From assembly GCA_034440635.1 (NCBI GenBank), contig JAOTON010000330.1:124001-188000 (forward strand): a stretch of DNA of 64,000 nucleotides, written 5' to 3'. Positions 46,291-57,882 of the stretch are shown piece after piece. Every line of letters starts with the position of its first letter. The first letter of the stretch is position 1. A model generated the notes under the pieces. That model was not told where the DNA came from and did no database searches. It was given only the letters and a program-made list of their open reading frames with translations. Origin of the DNA: Lepas anatifera. Its lineage: Eukaryota; Arthropoda; Thecostraca; Lepadidae. Made by a program: the position numbers and the translations under genes.

Positions 46291-47585
46291 CATGAAGTGG
46301 GCATTCAAATAGACTCTGTCTAACATCAGCCCATAATACCTTAACCCTTAACCCTATTGAAAACAATAAGAATATAATATTGGATGGGATAAAAGATGAC
46401 AATAGCAATTAAAAATTTTACGTGACTTAAAATATTCCTCTACCTCCAGGTCTCTGTCACGAAATCTTGCTTTCAGGCCACCAAAGCCAATATCACTAAT
46501 ATTCTTATTGCGCACTATGAGGCTTTGGTGACAATCGTGACGCGCACAGGTGCAGTGAGTGAGTGATAAATTAATAATAATCATAATAATCATAATCATA
46601 ATATTTTTGAAGGCAGGTGGTCTGTGAGAGACCTGATGTATATTTGTCGGTCACTTTGACTGTTTGAAATTATTTAGGCAATACCAGAGATAGGACTAAG
46701 TTTTATTTTTCGAGTACTGACTGTCTTTATACCCACCAGGGGATTTCTCACATGAGAGATCAATATATGTAGTACTTTGAAATAAGCGTTATAGTGGCGG
46801 AGAGGGTATGACAGTGACGTCATGATAATGGTAAAGGTGGAAAAAATGATCATTATCTGCCAATGATTTATTATTTTGAATGAGTTTTAAAAGTGAAAAG
46901 TTAAGCGACGGTTTCGCATACTCTATGCAAGCAAACAGGTGTATGCCATTATCGTCGTTGATTATACCTATGGAAGATTTTACAAAAAAGTAGCAAGTCC
47001 ATTCCGCCCCATCCCTGGGAACATGGTCACCCCATGGGCCAAGATAGACATGTCATTTTAATAGCCATTCCAGCACATCTACGGCGTCTATTTCATAATT
47101 GTATGTCTATATCGCCGTCGTACCCTTAGATCAGGTCTTTCGACAATGCTCTCAACGTGTTGTGGGAATGACCTAGGACCCTAAAAAATTTTAAGAAGAT
47201 GACAGTAAAGGCGCTAAAAGACTTGCAGCCTAAAAAGCAAAAGTCAAGAAACTAAGGCGTCTAAGCCCTAAATAGCCCAAAAGGCTAAGTCAAGGTAAAG
47301 GTAAAGAAAAAAGCGTGGGATGAGAACTTACCAATGTTCTCAACTTGCAATATCACTTTCATATGGGGGATTATGACAAATCACATGCTCGAGGTATTGC
47401 TATCATGTTTGTGCTATAATGTCCAGAAATGTAATTCTTTCAAGCGACAAAATCACAAATACTTTCCTAATCAATAGCACAAACATGATAAAATCCATTT
47501 ATCACGACTTTTCACGGTTACATTAGAAAACATGCAATTTTGCGTGCTGTGCATCGCATGGTGGGGGTGACCGTCTTGTCCCACC
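46291..47585. other. Stretch without genes
   Basis: 46,291-46,600 may hold the LINE's 3' end and an AT-rich CATAATAAT patch. The rest is AT-rich intron-like or intergenic DNA without coding, RNA or repeat signal that I can support. Confidence 0.5.
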
Positions 47586-47593
47586 CAGCTGCT

Positions 47594-47827
47594 CAGGGGC
47601 GTCGCCACTGGGGGGGGGCAGGGGGCCTGGCCTCCCACTTTTTGGCCAACAATTTCCTGATCTCAGTCAAAATGGGAGAAAACTGGACATTCTTATAACC
47701 ATCCGCTGCAGAAGGGAACGAGGAGCCCAAATTCGAACAGCATTTGGTCCTAACATGGAAAGTTTTTTGTCAGCGTCAGTTTGAAGTTGGGCTGGCCCCC
47801 CACTTTTTGCCGGTGGCGACGCTTATG
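47594..47827. mobile_element. 234-bp hAT-type MITE with 8-bp TSD
   Basis: It starts CAGGGGCGTCGCCAC and ends GTGGCGACGCTTATG, with a perfect 8-bp target duplication CAGCTGCT at 47,586-47,593 and 47,828-47,835. The inverted ends extend into CCCACTTTTTGGCC (left) and GGCCCCCCACTTTTTGCC (right). Eight-bp duplications and CA..G ends fit hAT. Confidence 0.85.
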
Positions 47828-47857
47828 CAGCTGCTCTCCTACAAGCTCGCAAATGAC

Positions 47858-48710
47858 TTAACACGCGCATTGAAGGGGGAGGCGGGGTACCCACCCCCAC
47901 CTCGGGTTTTTCAGAAACAGCACAAAAAACGGCGGCGCGTAGTGCCGCCGTACTTCTCATCCATTTTTTCTAATCATTTTTACAACTTTTGGAAACATTT
48001 TAAGGTTAAGTCATCTCAGGTCAGGTCACCAGTACAGGTCAAGTGACCTGACCTCAAAAAAAGTTTAAGATAGCATAAGTCGGAACAGGGTGAACTTATC
48101 TGATTGAAACTCATATCACATAATGAGCCCACCGAGTTCTCTAAAATAAGTTCCGGTATTTTTTATATCGATGACCTAAGGTCAGGTACGAGCCATGACC
48201 TCTCCTTTGGGAATACATGAAGAAATTTTTAACCGAATAACTCAGTAACAGTTGGTGATAGAGCGTTTATTTTAATTGCATTAGATTCCGTTGTCTTTGC
48301 GGTTCTAGTGCTATGCATTTTACCTAATTTGACCTTGACCTGACCTGAGGTCAGGTCAAATCCTTGATTTGACCTAGCAAGGTCATATTACATATCATTC
48401 GATTCGGCTTGCTGCGAGGATTCATACAGTTGAAAGCGTTTTCTCTATCTTTACTTGTTCAGTTGTAATGACCAAAACACCTTAATTTACATGATATCCC
48501 TATGACGACATGGTTTGACCTCTAGTGACCTTGAATGTGGCCTGAAAAAATGGTTCAAGTATTTTCGATGAAGAAGTGGATGGGCTACCCAAAACCGTTT
48601 ACCGTTTTTCGTTACCTAGCGTGGATCTCGAGATCTTAGGGGGAGGGGCGGGTACCCGCCTCCCCCGTCAAAGCGAAGGTGGCTCAGACCCCCGTCAATG
48701 CGCGTGTTAA
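47858..48710. mobile_element. TTAA-target MITE, 853 bp, intact ends
   Basis: TTAACACGCGCATTGA at the left, TCAATGCGCGTGTTAA at the right: perfect 16-bp inverted ends including TTAA. Next inside are GGGTACCC-centred blocks and a GC-rich subterminal hairpin (GGCGGCGCGTAGTGCCGCC, near 47,930). 48,000-48,545 holds about 18 TGACC/GGTCA cores, where about one is expected by chance, including an odd palindrome with 12-bp arms at 48,335-48,359. No protein is encoded. Confidence 0.85.
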
Positions 48711-50019
48711 GCGCCACTTTGATTCCACGCACAGCGACAACGGCGAAAGCGACGCAAGAGAATAAAGAACATAAGGGTGCAATATCAATGTAAAATGTAT
48801 AAAATTCTTTGGATAATAGGCTTACAAAGTTAATCCGAGAAAATACATATGAACTACATTTTTACGTTTTAGAAAATTGTGCAGAAACTGAAAATCTTAT
48901 TAGCACCAATTCGCTCCCAAGGGCTAATTGCAGTGAGTGCAAGCGTAGTACACCCTTTTTCTGCTCATCGAACAGCCATTTTATCAGATAGAGGGGTGTC
49001 CATCTTGACCCCAGTGTCTATGTTGCCCCACTCTCCCCTACCTGAAATATATGAATTTTCTACTAATCTGAATTTAAGTCCTAACAAAATATATGCCGTA
49101 TAACAATCAATACCATACCGATAGTTACGCAGTACAAAGTCTTTTCCCGCGCTTCTTAGTAACACAGAAAATATAAATTTTCCAAATTATGCCCAACTGA
49201 AGTGGAAGTGCATCAACCCCTGGGCTTGTAGAAGCTCCAGCCCTTTATTTGAAGATCCATACTTCGGAGGCAAACCATCAATACCAGCAACTCCTCCGAA
49301 CTACGCCGTCGTTGTTTACAGTTGGTGCGAAGCCAAAGTGTGACTCTCGTTTGCAGCGCTGGCTGGAGGCCTTGAGTAGGGCACCATAGTGGGCAGGTAT
49401 GCTGTGACCACTGCGTGGAGGTGTTTGTCACGTTTGTCACGCACACGGTTCGACGCACAGGCCTGACGGCGGCGCTCCAGCCGTGCCAACCACGTCGCAA
49501 AGCAACACAGCAAATAGCTTGACGATGAATCAATACACTGCAGCCAGTCTTAGCCTCCCCCAGCCTCCAGGTCGCCCTGCCATAGACAACGGTAAAGGCG
49601 GGGGAAGTTGACATCTGTGGCAGCTGCTAACGGCTGAACGGGGGATGCCTGCAATGTTCACAACCTCGAACAGGCACGGTATGGCCTGTGGCACATTCCC
49701 CTGATTGTTCCGGGTCGGACGTGCCGTTTCCGTGTTTGAAAGGATGGGTTGAGTGAGGCGGTGAGCGACACACCCTGGGCTCCAGCGATCCCCTCCCGCC
49801 GGCTCTCAGCACCTCACACCACCCCCAGCTCAATCGAACAGCACCAAAGCCCAGCTCGTGTACACCTTATTGGCACCATTCATCTCGACAATGTTATATT
49901 ACGTCATTACTCTGTTCACTGTGCTTCCTGAACATTCTATATGCCCTCGTTCGACAAAACCACACTACCAATGTATGCTGAGGCTTGGTTTGTTCTTTCC
50001 ACATCGCAAAAGTATGAGC
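48711..50019. other. Mostly featureless stretch
   Basis: 48,711-49,210 is AT-rich. 49,213-49,870 is GC-richer and open on the minus strand for 133 codons, with AATAAA on that strand near 49,245. It could be the 3' end of a retroposed transcript or a decayed retroelement, but no motif is recognised. Confidence 0.4.
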
Positions 50020-50329
50020 CCTAACTCCATGGGCGTAGCCACCACTAGGGACACTAGGGACAGCGTCCCTACAAGTTTTGAGACCCCCGAAAACTTGTAG
50101 GGAATGTTCCTACAAGTTTTAAAGACCGGGAAAGGTATGACAATCGCAACATGTTAATTTTTCAATACATCTTCCTAGGGTACCTACCTACTTTCTCGCG
50201 TTTGCAAATCCGGCTAGTGTCATTCGTACAAAAGACATAAGAATTATCGATTTTATATTCTTTGATATCACTCTCCCAATTTCCTAAATCTGTATCCATT
50301 TCTGTACCATATAAAAGTTGGGAGTGATG

Positions 50330-51285
50330 TTAACCCGCGCCCCACCGGGGATCCGGCGCCATTTTTGCACCACGGAGGGCATCCATGACCCCCTCTAACT
50401 CCGAAAATATTGGGGCTAGCGCAAATCTGCAAAGTGCATTAGAAAACTCGCGGAAACTTCCATGCTTAAGAAATTAGGTCAAGGGTTTGACCTCCATAGA
50501 TCATGTGGGGTCACGATAGGCTATGTCCACTAAGTTATGCAATGCTTAAGAAAACTGGGCATATAATGTATGCCATTAGGGCTACTGAGGCCTGGTAAAG
50601 TACATTTGATAGGACAATGCCAGGGCTTTCTCAGCCTTGGAAACATAATGACCTGACATAACCTGAGGTCACGAAATGTCAGAAATTGACGTTTTATATC
50701 AAATGAAAGCCAGTGACGAGACATACATGATGACGTATAATTCAGTGCTCTAGCTTGATTAGGTCAAATGTTATGGTCAACATACTGTTTTTGACCCCTG
50801 GTGACCTGGGATGACCTCATAAGTTAAAGGGAAATTATTGCCCCTGGTATCCGTGAAAAGGTGGCAAGAGTGTCTTTCTGAGAAATCTGATAATTTGCAA
50901 TCATTTTTTTAGAGCACAAAACGGCTTTTCTCCGTGCCTTTTTATGGGAGAGGTCACCTCGTGGCCTGACCTCTGGTCACCAAATTGAAAAATCCCGGAT
51001 ATAAATTTTATAGACCCTGGTGGGGTCATCAAGTGTAGGAAGTTTCAAATCAAGTGACCAATAAATGGAGCTATGCTTGAGCTCAAAAGTTGAAGTGAGG
51101 TGCACTTGCTTGACTTCGCCTGGTGACCTGACCCAGTGTGGCCCGGGGAAAAAATTCAAGGATGGTGGGAAGATGATCGGATGAGAGGTAGAGCTCTCAA
51201 CCGCGGTGCTGCACCTCGTGGTTTTTTCTGTTATTCTGAAAAAAACCTTTTGGGGCATCGATGCCCCCCGTGTGGCGAGAGTTAA
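50330..51285. mobile_element. TTAA-target MITE, inverted homologue of 37,386-38,384
   Basis: TTAACCCGCGCCCCACCGGGG at the left and GTGTGGCGAGAGTTAA at the right. AGGTCA-rich interior. No coding potential. Confidence 0.75.
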
Positions 51286-51391
51286 GGAGCCACATTCATT
51301 CACCTAGGCCGATTCTGGCAAGGCGGGAAAAATACTCCAGTTGCAGGCTGATCTCCGTGGAGAGGATTGGTCGCTATGACAACGTTCGATT

Positions 51392-53348
51392 GTTAACCCC
51401 CGACAGGATGGCGGGGAGTGGTGTTTGAAAACCCTTGGGTTCATCCAGGGGCACAAAAAAACGGTGACGCGAAGCGCTGCCGTACTTAGCACACCTTATC
51501 TTTGATCGATTCCATAACCTTCCCCAAAATTTTAAGGTTGGGTCATCTCAGGTCAGGTTACCAGTGCATGTCAGGTAACCTCACCTCCAAAAATGTTTAA
51601 GGTAGCATAAGTAAGAAAACAGTGAATCTATCGAATTGAAACCCATACCACATAATGGGCCCTTCGAGAACTACAAAAAAATAGGAAACTTTCATATCGT
51701 AGACTTCGGGGCAGGTACTGATCATGATCTCTCCATTGGAAATGCATGGGGTAAATGGAAATTGGCCGAAAATTGCATTAATTTTGTAGACACCGCTTGT
51801 AATACCTTCGTATTCTCCAGAAAATGGAAGCCTAAGTACCTTTATAGGTTCATGTTGCAGGTTTAAACCTGTGACCTCTGACAGGTCATCTGGGGCTACC
51901 CAAAGCAGAGTTTTCAGACTTAGGGCAATAATTTTGCACAAAATGATGATAAATATTTCTTTTTTTTTCATCATCATCATCAGCTTTTTTATTTCATTTT
52001 TCATATACAAACAGGGGGGACAGAATAAATGAATAGACCAGCAAAAGAAGACATGGGCAAAGCAGAGCAAAGGCTGAACAGCTAGCAACAGAATAGAACT
52101 TTACAGGCACATAGTATAAACAAAAGGAAGTAAGCAACCAGACCACGAGTGTAAAAGAGCACGTGTGTAGCATAGGCAGAATGAGCAAATCATAAAAACC
52201 TAACAAAGAGACAGTAACCATGGAACGAGAAAACAAACAGAAAAAGCGATAAAACAGAGACTGACAGGCTTACAGCATAATAAAGTAAGATGAGCGTTAG
52301 AGAACGAAATGAACAAATATAACGCCAAAACACAGTTAAAAGAGCAAAATAAAGCTACAAGTAAACAAAACGGGACACAAAACAAAAATTAATAAGGTTA
52401 AGTTATAAGTAGATACGTAGAGGGCCCACATATGTTGAACATATTGAATCTAAGAAAATATTTAGTTATTAGAAGCAAGAACAAATATGAGAAATAAGGA
52501 CAAATACCTAATCAAAGCAGGAACCAATCAAACTCAACAACATTCAAGCAAGGCAATCAAACCAAAAAACTAGAAAACAAACAAAACAAAACAAATAAAA
52601 CTTAAAAAAACAAAACTAGCTAAATCATACATAAACAAAGCAGGATATGTCTAAACCACAGACAAAATGCGTTCGGCGAGATCAAATTAAGGCACTAGTG
52701 GGAAGAAACCAAAAACAAGAATAGAACAAAACAGTTAGGCAGTAAACAGACAAAACAGAGCAAGAGGGATAAAACAGGAGAATACCACAAATATAAGTGT
52801 TAGGGATGGGGCCGAGCAAGAAGTTTAATTTATTTACACACTGTCATTGAATCCCAGGCTGGAGCCGGAGCAGCGAAGAGCCGCTCGGACACGGAGGTCA
52901 GTCCTCATAAATTTTTTCATACCATTACCTTCGGAATGTTATTTCAAATCGATTTATATGAATATTGAACATGCTAAGCTAGATGGTGACTTTGAACAGA
53001 CGTTAAATCAGGATTTTATGTTTTTGCCTTGTACAGTAATATTATACATCATTCGATTCCTCGTAACGAGAGGAAGTGAATTATGCCTAAAATTATTCTA
53101 ACTCAACTCGGTCAGACGCTAGAGCGCAGAAAATCTTCTCCAACATGCCACATTATTTGACCTGTCATGACCTCAATATTGACCTCAGCAAAAAAGTGAC
53201 TGATGTAGTTTCCTCATAAATATTCATGAGCTATTCACCTGCTTTCGCATTTTTCCCTATCCCGTATAAGAGCCGAGTTCGAGGGGGTTGTTTGTACACC
53301 CCCCACCAGGGCGAATGTGACTCGGAGGCTCACCGGGGCGGGTATTAA
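51392..53348. mobile_element. TTAA-target MITE interrupted by LINE fragment
   Basis: TTAACCCCCGACAGGATGG at the left and CACCGGGGCGGGTATTAA at the right (TTAA 53,345-53,348). The subterminal block GGTGACGCGAAGCGCTGCC lies near 51,460. The interior matches 56,886-57,882 (inverted), except for the insert at about 51,950-52,915. Confidence 0.7.
51950..52915 (-). mobile_element. LINE 3' fragment (no coding part)
   Basis: On the minus strand this T/A-skewed stretch ends in a (GATGAT)n-AAAA tail (complement at 51,940-51,985), the usual 3' end of many LINEs. It interrupts the MITE: the flanks join when compared with 57,150-57,420. Plus-strand CAAAACAAAACA runs occur at about 52,560-52,620. Clade unknown. 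Confidence 0.5.
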
Positions 53349-53426
53349 CGCTTGGTCAGCTGTGAGTCAGGAGTGGCTGGTGTTGACGGTCGAAACAGCC
53401 GCACTTTTACTTATGCTTCCCATTTA

Positions 53427-55015
53427 CAATAGTCCTAAAAATAACCGACTTACATGCATACTATATATTGAAGAACAAGGGCCAAGATAATAAACAATAT
53501 TTCGAACATGATTCTTTGTCAAGTGAATGTTCACGTTGATAAGTTTTGAAGTGCTGCGGCGAGGAGCATGATGATGAGTTACTAAGATGTTCCCTGGCCT
53601 CTCCCCTCGAATCCGGAAATGCAAAAAACACTGAAGATTATATATTCGGGCACAGCCCTTCAGCAGAATCGTGGAGTAAATATCAATAATTCTCAGTCCA
53701 AGTATAGCCAGACCTCGAATTGAGCTTCACACAAAAATGCCTTTTAGAATGAATTGTTAAAAATAAGATTGGATGTCGTGACAATAACGATATTGGTACC
53801 TCTAACCTAAAAGCAATGCCGACAATACGACAAACCTAGACCAGTATTTTTTGTCGTATTGTCGGCATTGCTTTTAGGTTAGAGGTACCAATATCGTTGT
53901 TGTCACGACATCCAATCTTATTTTTAACGATTCATTCTAAAAGGCATTTTTGTGTGAAGCTCAATTCGAGGTCTGGCTATACTTGGACTGAGAATTATTG
54001 ATATTTACTCCACGATTCTGCTGAAGGGCTGTGCCCGAATATATAATCTTCAGTGTTTTTTGCATTTCCGGATTCGACGGGAGAGGCCAGGGAACATCTT
54101 AGTAACTCATCATCATGCTCCTCGCCGCAGCACTTCAAAACTTATCAACGTGAACATTCACTTGACAAAGAATCATGTTCGAAATATTGTTTATTATCTT
54201 GGCCCTTGTTCTTCAATATATAGTATGCATGTAAACCTAAAAGCAATGCCGACAATACGACAAAAAATACTGGTCTAGGTTTGTCGTATTGTCGGCATTG
54301 CTTTTAGGTTAGAGGTACCAATATCGTTGTTGTCACGACATCCAATCTTATTTTTAACGATTCATTCTAAAAGGCATTTTTGTGTGAAGCTCAATTCGAG
54401 GTCTGGCTATACTTGGACTGAGAATTATTGATATTTACTCCACGATTCTGATGAAGGGCTGTGCCCGAATATATAATCTTCAGTGTTTTTTGCATTTCCG
54501 GATTCGAGGGGAGAGGCCAGGGAACATCTAAGTACATCAAGCCGCCCCGGTAGCTCAGTTGGTAGAGCGTTGGGCTCCGGCCCGCTGCTCAGAAGCATGC
54601 AGTGGCAGTGCATGTCCAGGCTTGGGATCGGTTCCCCTGAGACGCTCCGGCGCTCAATAGTTTACCCGACGTACAGGTCGGCTGGCAACTGACTGGTGAG
54701 AGGGTGACCTGAGCGGGGCGGCCGTCCCTGTGCTTTGTGGGACGTTAAACTTTGGCTTCTAAATCAACCCTTCATTGTGGGAGTTGCTCGTTCGGGTGAT
54801 GGGGTCGGGGCCTCCGTGACAAGTCCCTTGATGACTTTAGTGAGACTCCGACTCTAACAGTCGAACTGAGAACAACTTGGACAAAATTTATTAAAATTAA
54901 AAAAAATGTTCACTCTAAACTTGGCAAAGACTCTTGTTCGAAATATTGTTTATTATCTTAGCCATTTTTCTTCAATATATAGTATGAATGTAAGTATGCT
55001 ATTTTTAGGACTATT
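53427..55015. repeat. Palindromic element with flip/flop hairpins
   Basis: Arm A (53,451-53,835) and arm B (53,851-54,233) are near-perfect reverse complements around a 15-nt loop CCTAGACCAGTATTT. Right after B come 31 bp copied from the end of A, then a second loop AAATACTGGTCTAGG (54,265-54,279), the exact reverse complement of the first, then a third partial arm in B's orientation (54,280-54,540), which a SINE interrupts and which resumes to about 54,993. The outer ends CAATAGTCCTAAAAATA and its inverse (55,000-55,015) are inverted repeats. 66-72-codon frames in the arms are unsupported. Confidence 0.9.
54541..54907 (+). mobile_element. SINE, tRNA-derived, full copy (plus)
   Basis: tRNA-like head GCCCCGGTAGCTCAGTTGG (A box) with B-box-like GGATCGGTTCC about 90 bp later, so the tRNA part is stretched. 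Body with GGGGCGGCCGTCCCTGTG, GTGGGAGTTGCTCGTTCGG and GATGACTTTAGTGAGAC, then an A-rich tail. It is inserted in the third arm of the palindromic element and matches 30,511-30,870. Confidence 0.85.
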
Positions 55016-56885
55016 GACAATGACAATATTCAACCTTTGTACCTCCAATCTTAGAAAGCTTCCCATTTAATTTCATTAATAAGGATACCAAAAACAAGGA
55101 ATGGAAATCGGGACCAAGATAACTGCAGGGGACGAGAGCCTAGTGATAGATATACTGGCGACGGAAAGCCTTGATTTAAGGGGTGCCTTGCAAATTGTTA
55201 ACCCATTTCTTTCCAGTCAACACCAGAGGGTTAATGCCAAAATTCATCATTTAAGGGGAAGCACTGTGCCCAGGTTCCCCCATGTTCCGCTGCCAGTGGA
55301 TAGGTAACTGTGCATCGACACAGGCTTCTTTTTTATATGCAGAAAAAAGAAGCCCGATTGCAGTGATATGGCTACGCAAGCCTCTCGCAGCATCGCGTCG
55401 AACTTATTTCCTTTTTCTGAATATTTTTTCTTTTTAGTTTTTCCCTATTTTCGGAACATATGTTTTATGGGACTAAATGGCACGTCAGCTCACCGGTGTT
55501 CATAGGTAGGTGGCTGGGCTCCGAGTCCTACTTCCACCGTCACCGCCTGTGGGCGCCAAAACACTCATATGGGCCATCCACCGCCGATACCAAAGAATGC
55601 AAGACTCACTAAAAATATCGCACTTCCGCGAACGTTTCAACACGCACAATTCGTCTTTGCCGTACAAGGGAATGCAGTGGTAGATGCAAAGGGTGGGGGC
55701 TAGTGGGGCCCAAGACCCACCCCTGAAATGTTGGAGTACCTGTAATATATGCATAGCTGGAAGCTGTCCGTGGCAGGGGGAGGCGCGAGTCTCCCAGCCC
55801 CCTCCTCCCAATGGCTGGTTATACAAATGTTGCTGATACCATGATATTTTTTATGTTCTATTACTGTGTTTTTAAGGTGACATTTCATGCATGGTAAGCG
55901 AGCTTCGTCATTCATGACCAACAATTATTTTTGCACAACCCTTAGCAATAATGGCGACTGACACAATGACGAATGTATTTGAGCAGCATTTTCAAAGGGA
56001 TATGCTAAAATGTATTAGGAGCATCAAATAACTTCCCAGGTACAGGAAAGAAAAACGCATGGGTGCTAAATTCAGTTTAGTCATGGCCTAGCGCTCATTT
56101 CGCTATAGTTATCGTTAGGATGCAACGTGGATGCTATATGGGCATTTGATTCATTGACTCATCATCCGAATTTAAACACAGCAGGTCTAATCAATACGAT
56201 AATATACAGCCCTTACAAAATTTCCGAAACGAGTAGCCACAGCAAGCTGAATGTATATCGAAACACTCCCCTGCTCACTGCACATTGAAATATACGGTGA
56301 TTATATTTCGTTTGAAGCTTCAGCAACCACTTACTCTGAGTGGGCATTTCCTCTTAAATAATTGGACAAAATGCCTCTTTAGATTACGGCTTCAACAAGT
56401 CATATGATAAAAATAAATATTAACAATGTCAATTGATGTTAAATATTCAAATTATAGTGACCTAAATTCGAGTAAAAATGAAAATATGGGATGGTTGGCT
56501 ATCTCGCGCATAACACTCTGCCCCTGTTAAAATATTCCGTCGGGTACCTAATCAAGAGGCTGAATGTGTCCCTACAAGTTCAGAAAACATGGCTACGCCA
56601 ATGCCTAACTCCAACTACCTGGTGGGTTGTAGCCAGTGATACTGTCTCATAAATATGGATCGAGATGAGATCCATGACAAGGTGTGGGGCACTTCACCAA
56701 ACCATTGCAATACCCCTGGGCACCTACAGCACTGAAATGAGATAGGAAGTGCTGATCGGGGACCAACTGGGGGCCAGCGCCTTTTTGGTTTTCGAGAACT
56801 ACATAGCTGTTTCTTAAAATATAAATTAATGTGGTGCTTTTTCTGGAGAATTCTGTTTCCCATGAAGCAGTCGAAGCGCCCCTAA

Positions 56886-57882
56886 CACCCGCCCCGGTGG
56901 GCCTGTGAGCCACCTTCGCGATGGTGGGGGGGGGGTTTCAAACACCCCCACCCCTCGAAGTCGGCTCCTATGCGGGATAGCGAAAAACACGAACGCTGGT
57001 GGATAGCTCATAAATATTTATGGTAAAACTACATCAGTTCCGGTCAATGTTGAGGTCATGACAGGTCAAAGAATGTGGCATTTTAGAGAACAGTTTCCGG
57101 GCTTTAGCAAGTGACAAAGTTGAGTTAGAATCACTTTCAGGCATCATTCGCTTCCTCTCATTACGGCGAATCAAATGATGCATGATATGACTATACTAAG
57201 TCAAAACATAAAATGACCTCCTGACCTGAGGTCACTTCTAGGCCACCATCTGACCTCGCATAGTGAATATGTAGATCAATTGACTTGCAATAATAATCCG
57301 AACGTAACGATGTTAAGATAAAAACGCTTTTATCACTTTCTGCCAAGTTATGAACCCAAGCCTGAAAACCTGCTTAAGGAGCCCCAGATGACCTCGCAGA
57401 GGTCACAAGTCCAAACTTGCAGCATGAACCTAGAAAGTTGCCTAGGATACTAATATTTCAAGAATATGAAGGCATTCAAAGCTGTATTTGCACAAATAGA
57501 GTCACCTTTCGCCCAATTCCCGTTTTCCCCATGCATTTCCGATGGAGAGGTCATGATTCTTATCTGACCATAAGACATCGGCAGGAAAAATCCTGGAATT
57601 AAATATATTTTGTAGCAATCGGTGGGCCCATTATGTGATGTCAATTTCCGTTACTAACCCTGTTCTTACTTTTGCCAACTGAAACTTTTTTGGAGGTGAG
57701 GTCATTTGACCTGCACTAATGACCTGACCTGAGATAACCGGACCTTAAAACTTTGTGAAAAGTTCCGGAATCGATCAAGGATAAGGTGTGCCAAGTGCAG
57801 CGGCGCTTCGCACCACCGTTTTATGGGCCCGCTGTAAAAACCCGAAGGGGTGCTCAAACACCCCCACCGGAGCGAGGGTTAA
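56886..57882. mobile_element. TTAA-family MITE, about 1 kb
   Basis: The left end TAACACCCGCCCCGGTGGG has lost the first T of TTAA; the right end is CCGGAGCGAGGGTTAA. Subterminal hairpin GCGGCGCTTCGCACCACCG near 57,800. Interior with several TGACCT motifs. It is the less disturbed relative of 51,392-53,348. The gap 56,612-56,885 holds nothing recognised. Confidence 0.65.

Larger units (their letters stand above)
50028..56603 (-). mobile_element. hAT-like composite element, minus copy, with nested insertions
   Basis: Inverted copy of 35,248-38,685. The ends are CATGGGCGTAGCC (50,028) and GGCTACGCCAATG (56,603), with an 8-bp target duplication CCTAACTC at 50,020-50,027 and 56,604-56,611. The core is 55,016-56,603. 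Nested inside are TTAA MITEs 50,330-51,285 and 51,392-53,348, a LINE 3' fragment, a palindromic element and a SINE, which explain its extra length. Together with the plus copy it brackets host exons A-D. Confidence 0.8.

Noticed and set aside
49213..49614. 133-codon minus frame with AATAAA downstream
   Set aside because: No recognisable domain and no splice or start support; left as unassigned.
53427..54540. Palindrome as an integrated densovirus end
   Set aside because: Flip/flop loops recall parvovirus ends, but no replication or capsid coding sequence is nearby; kept only as an analogy.
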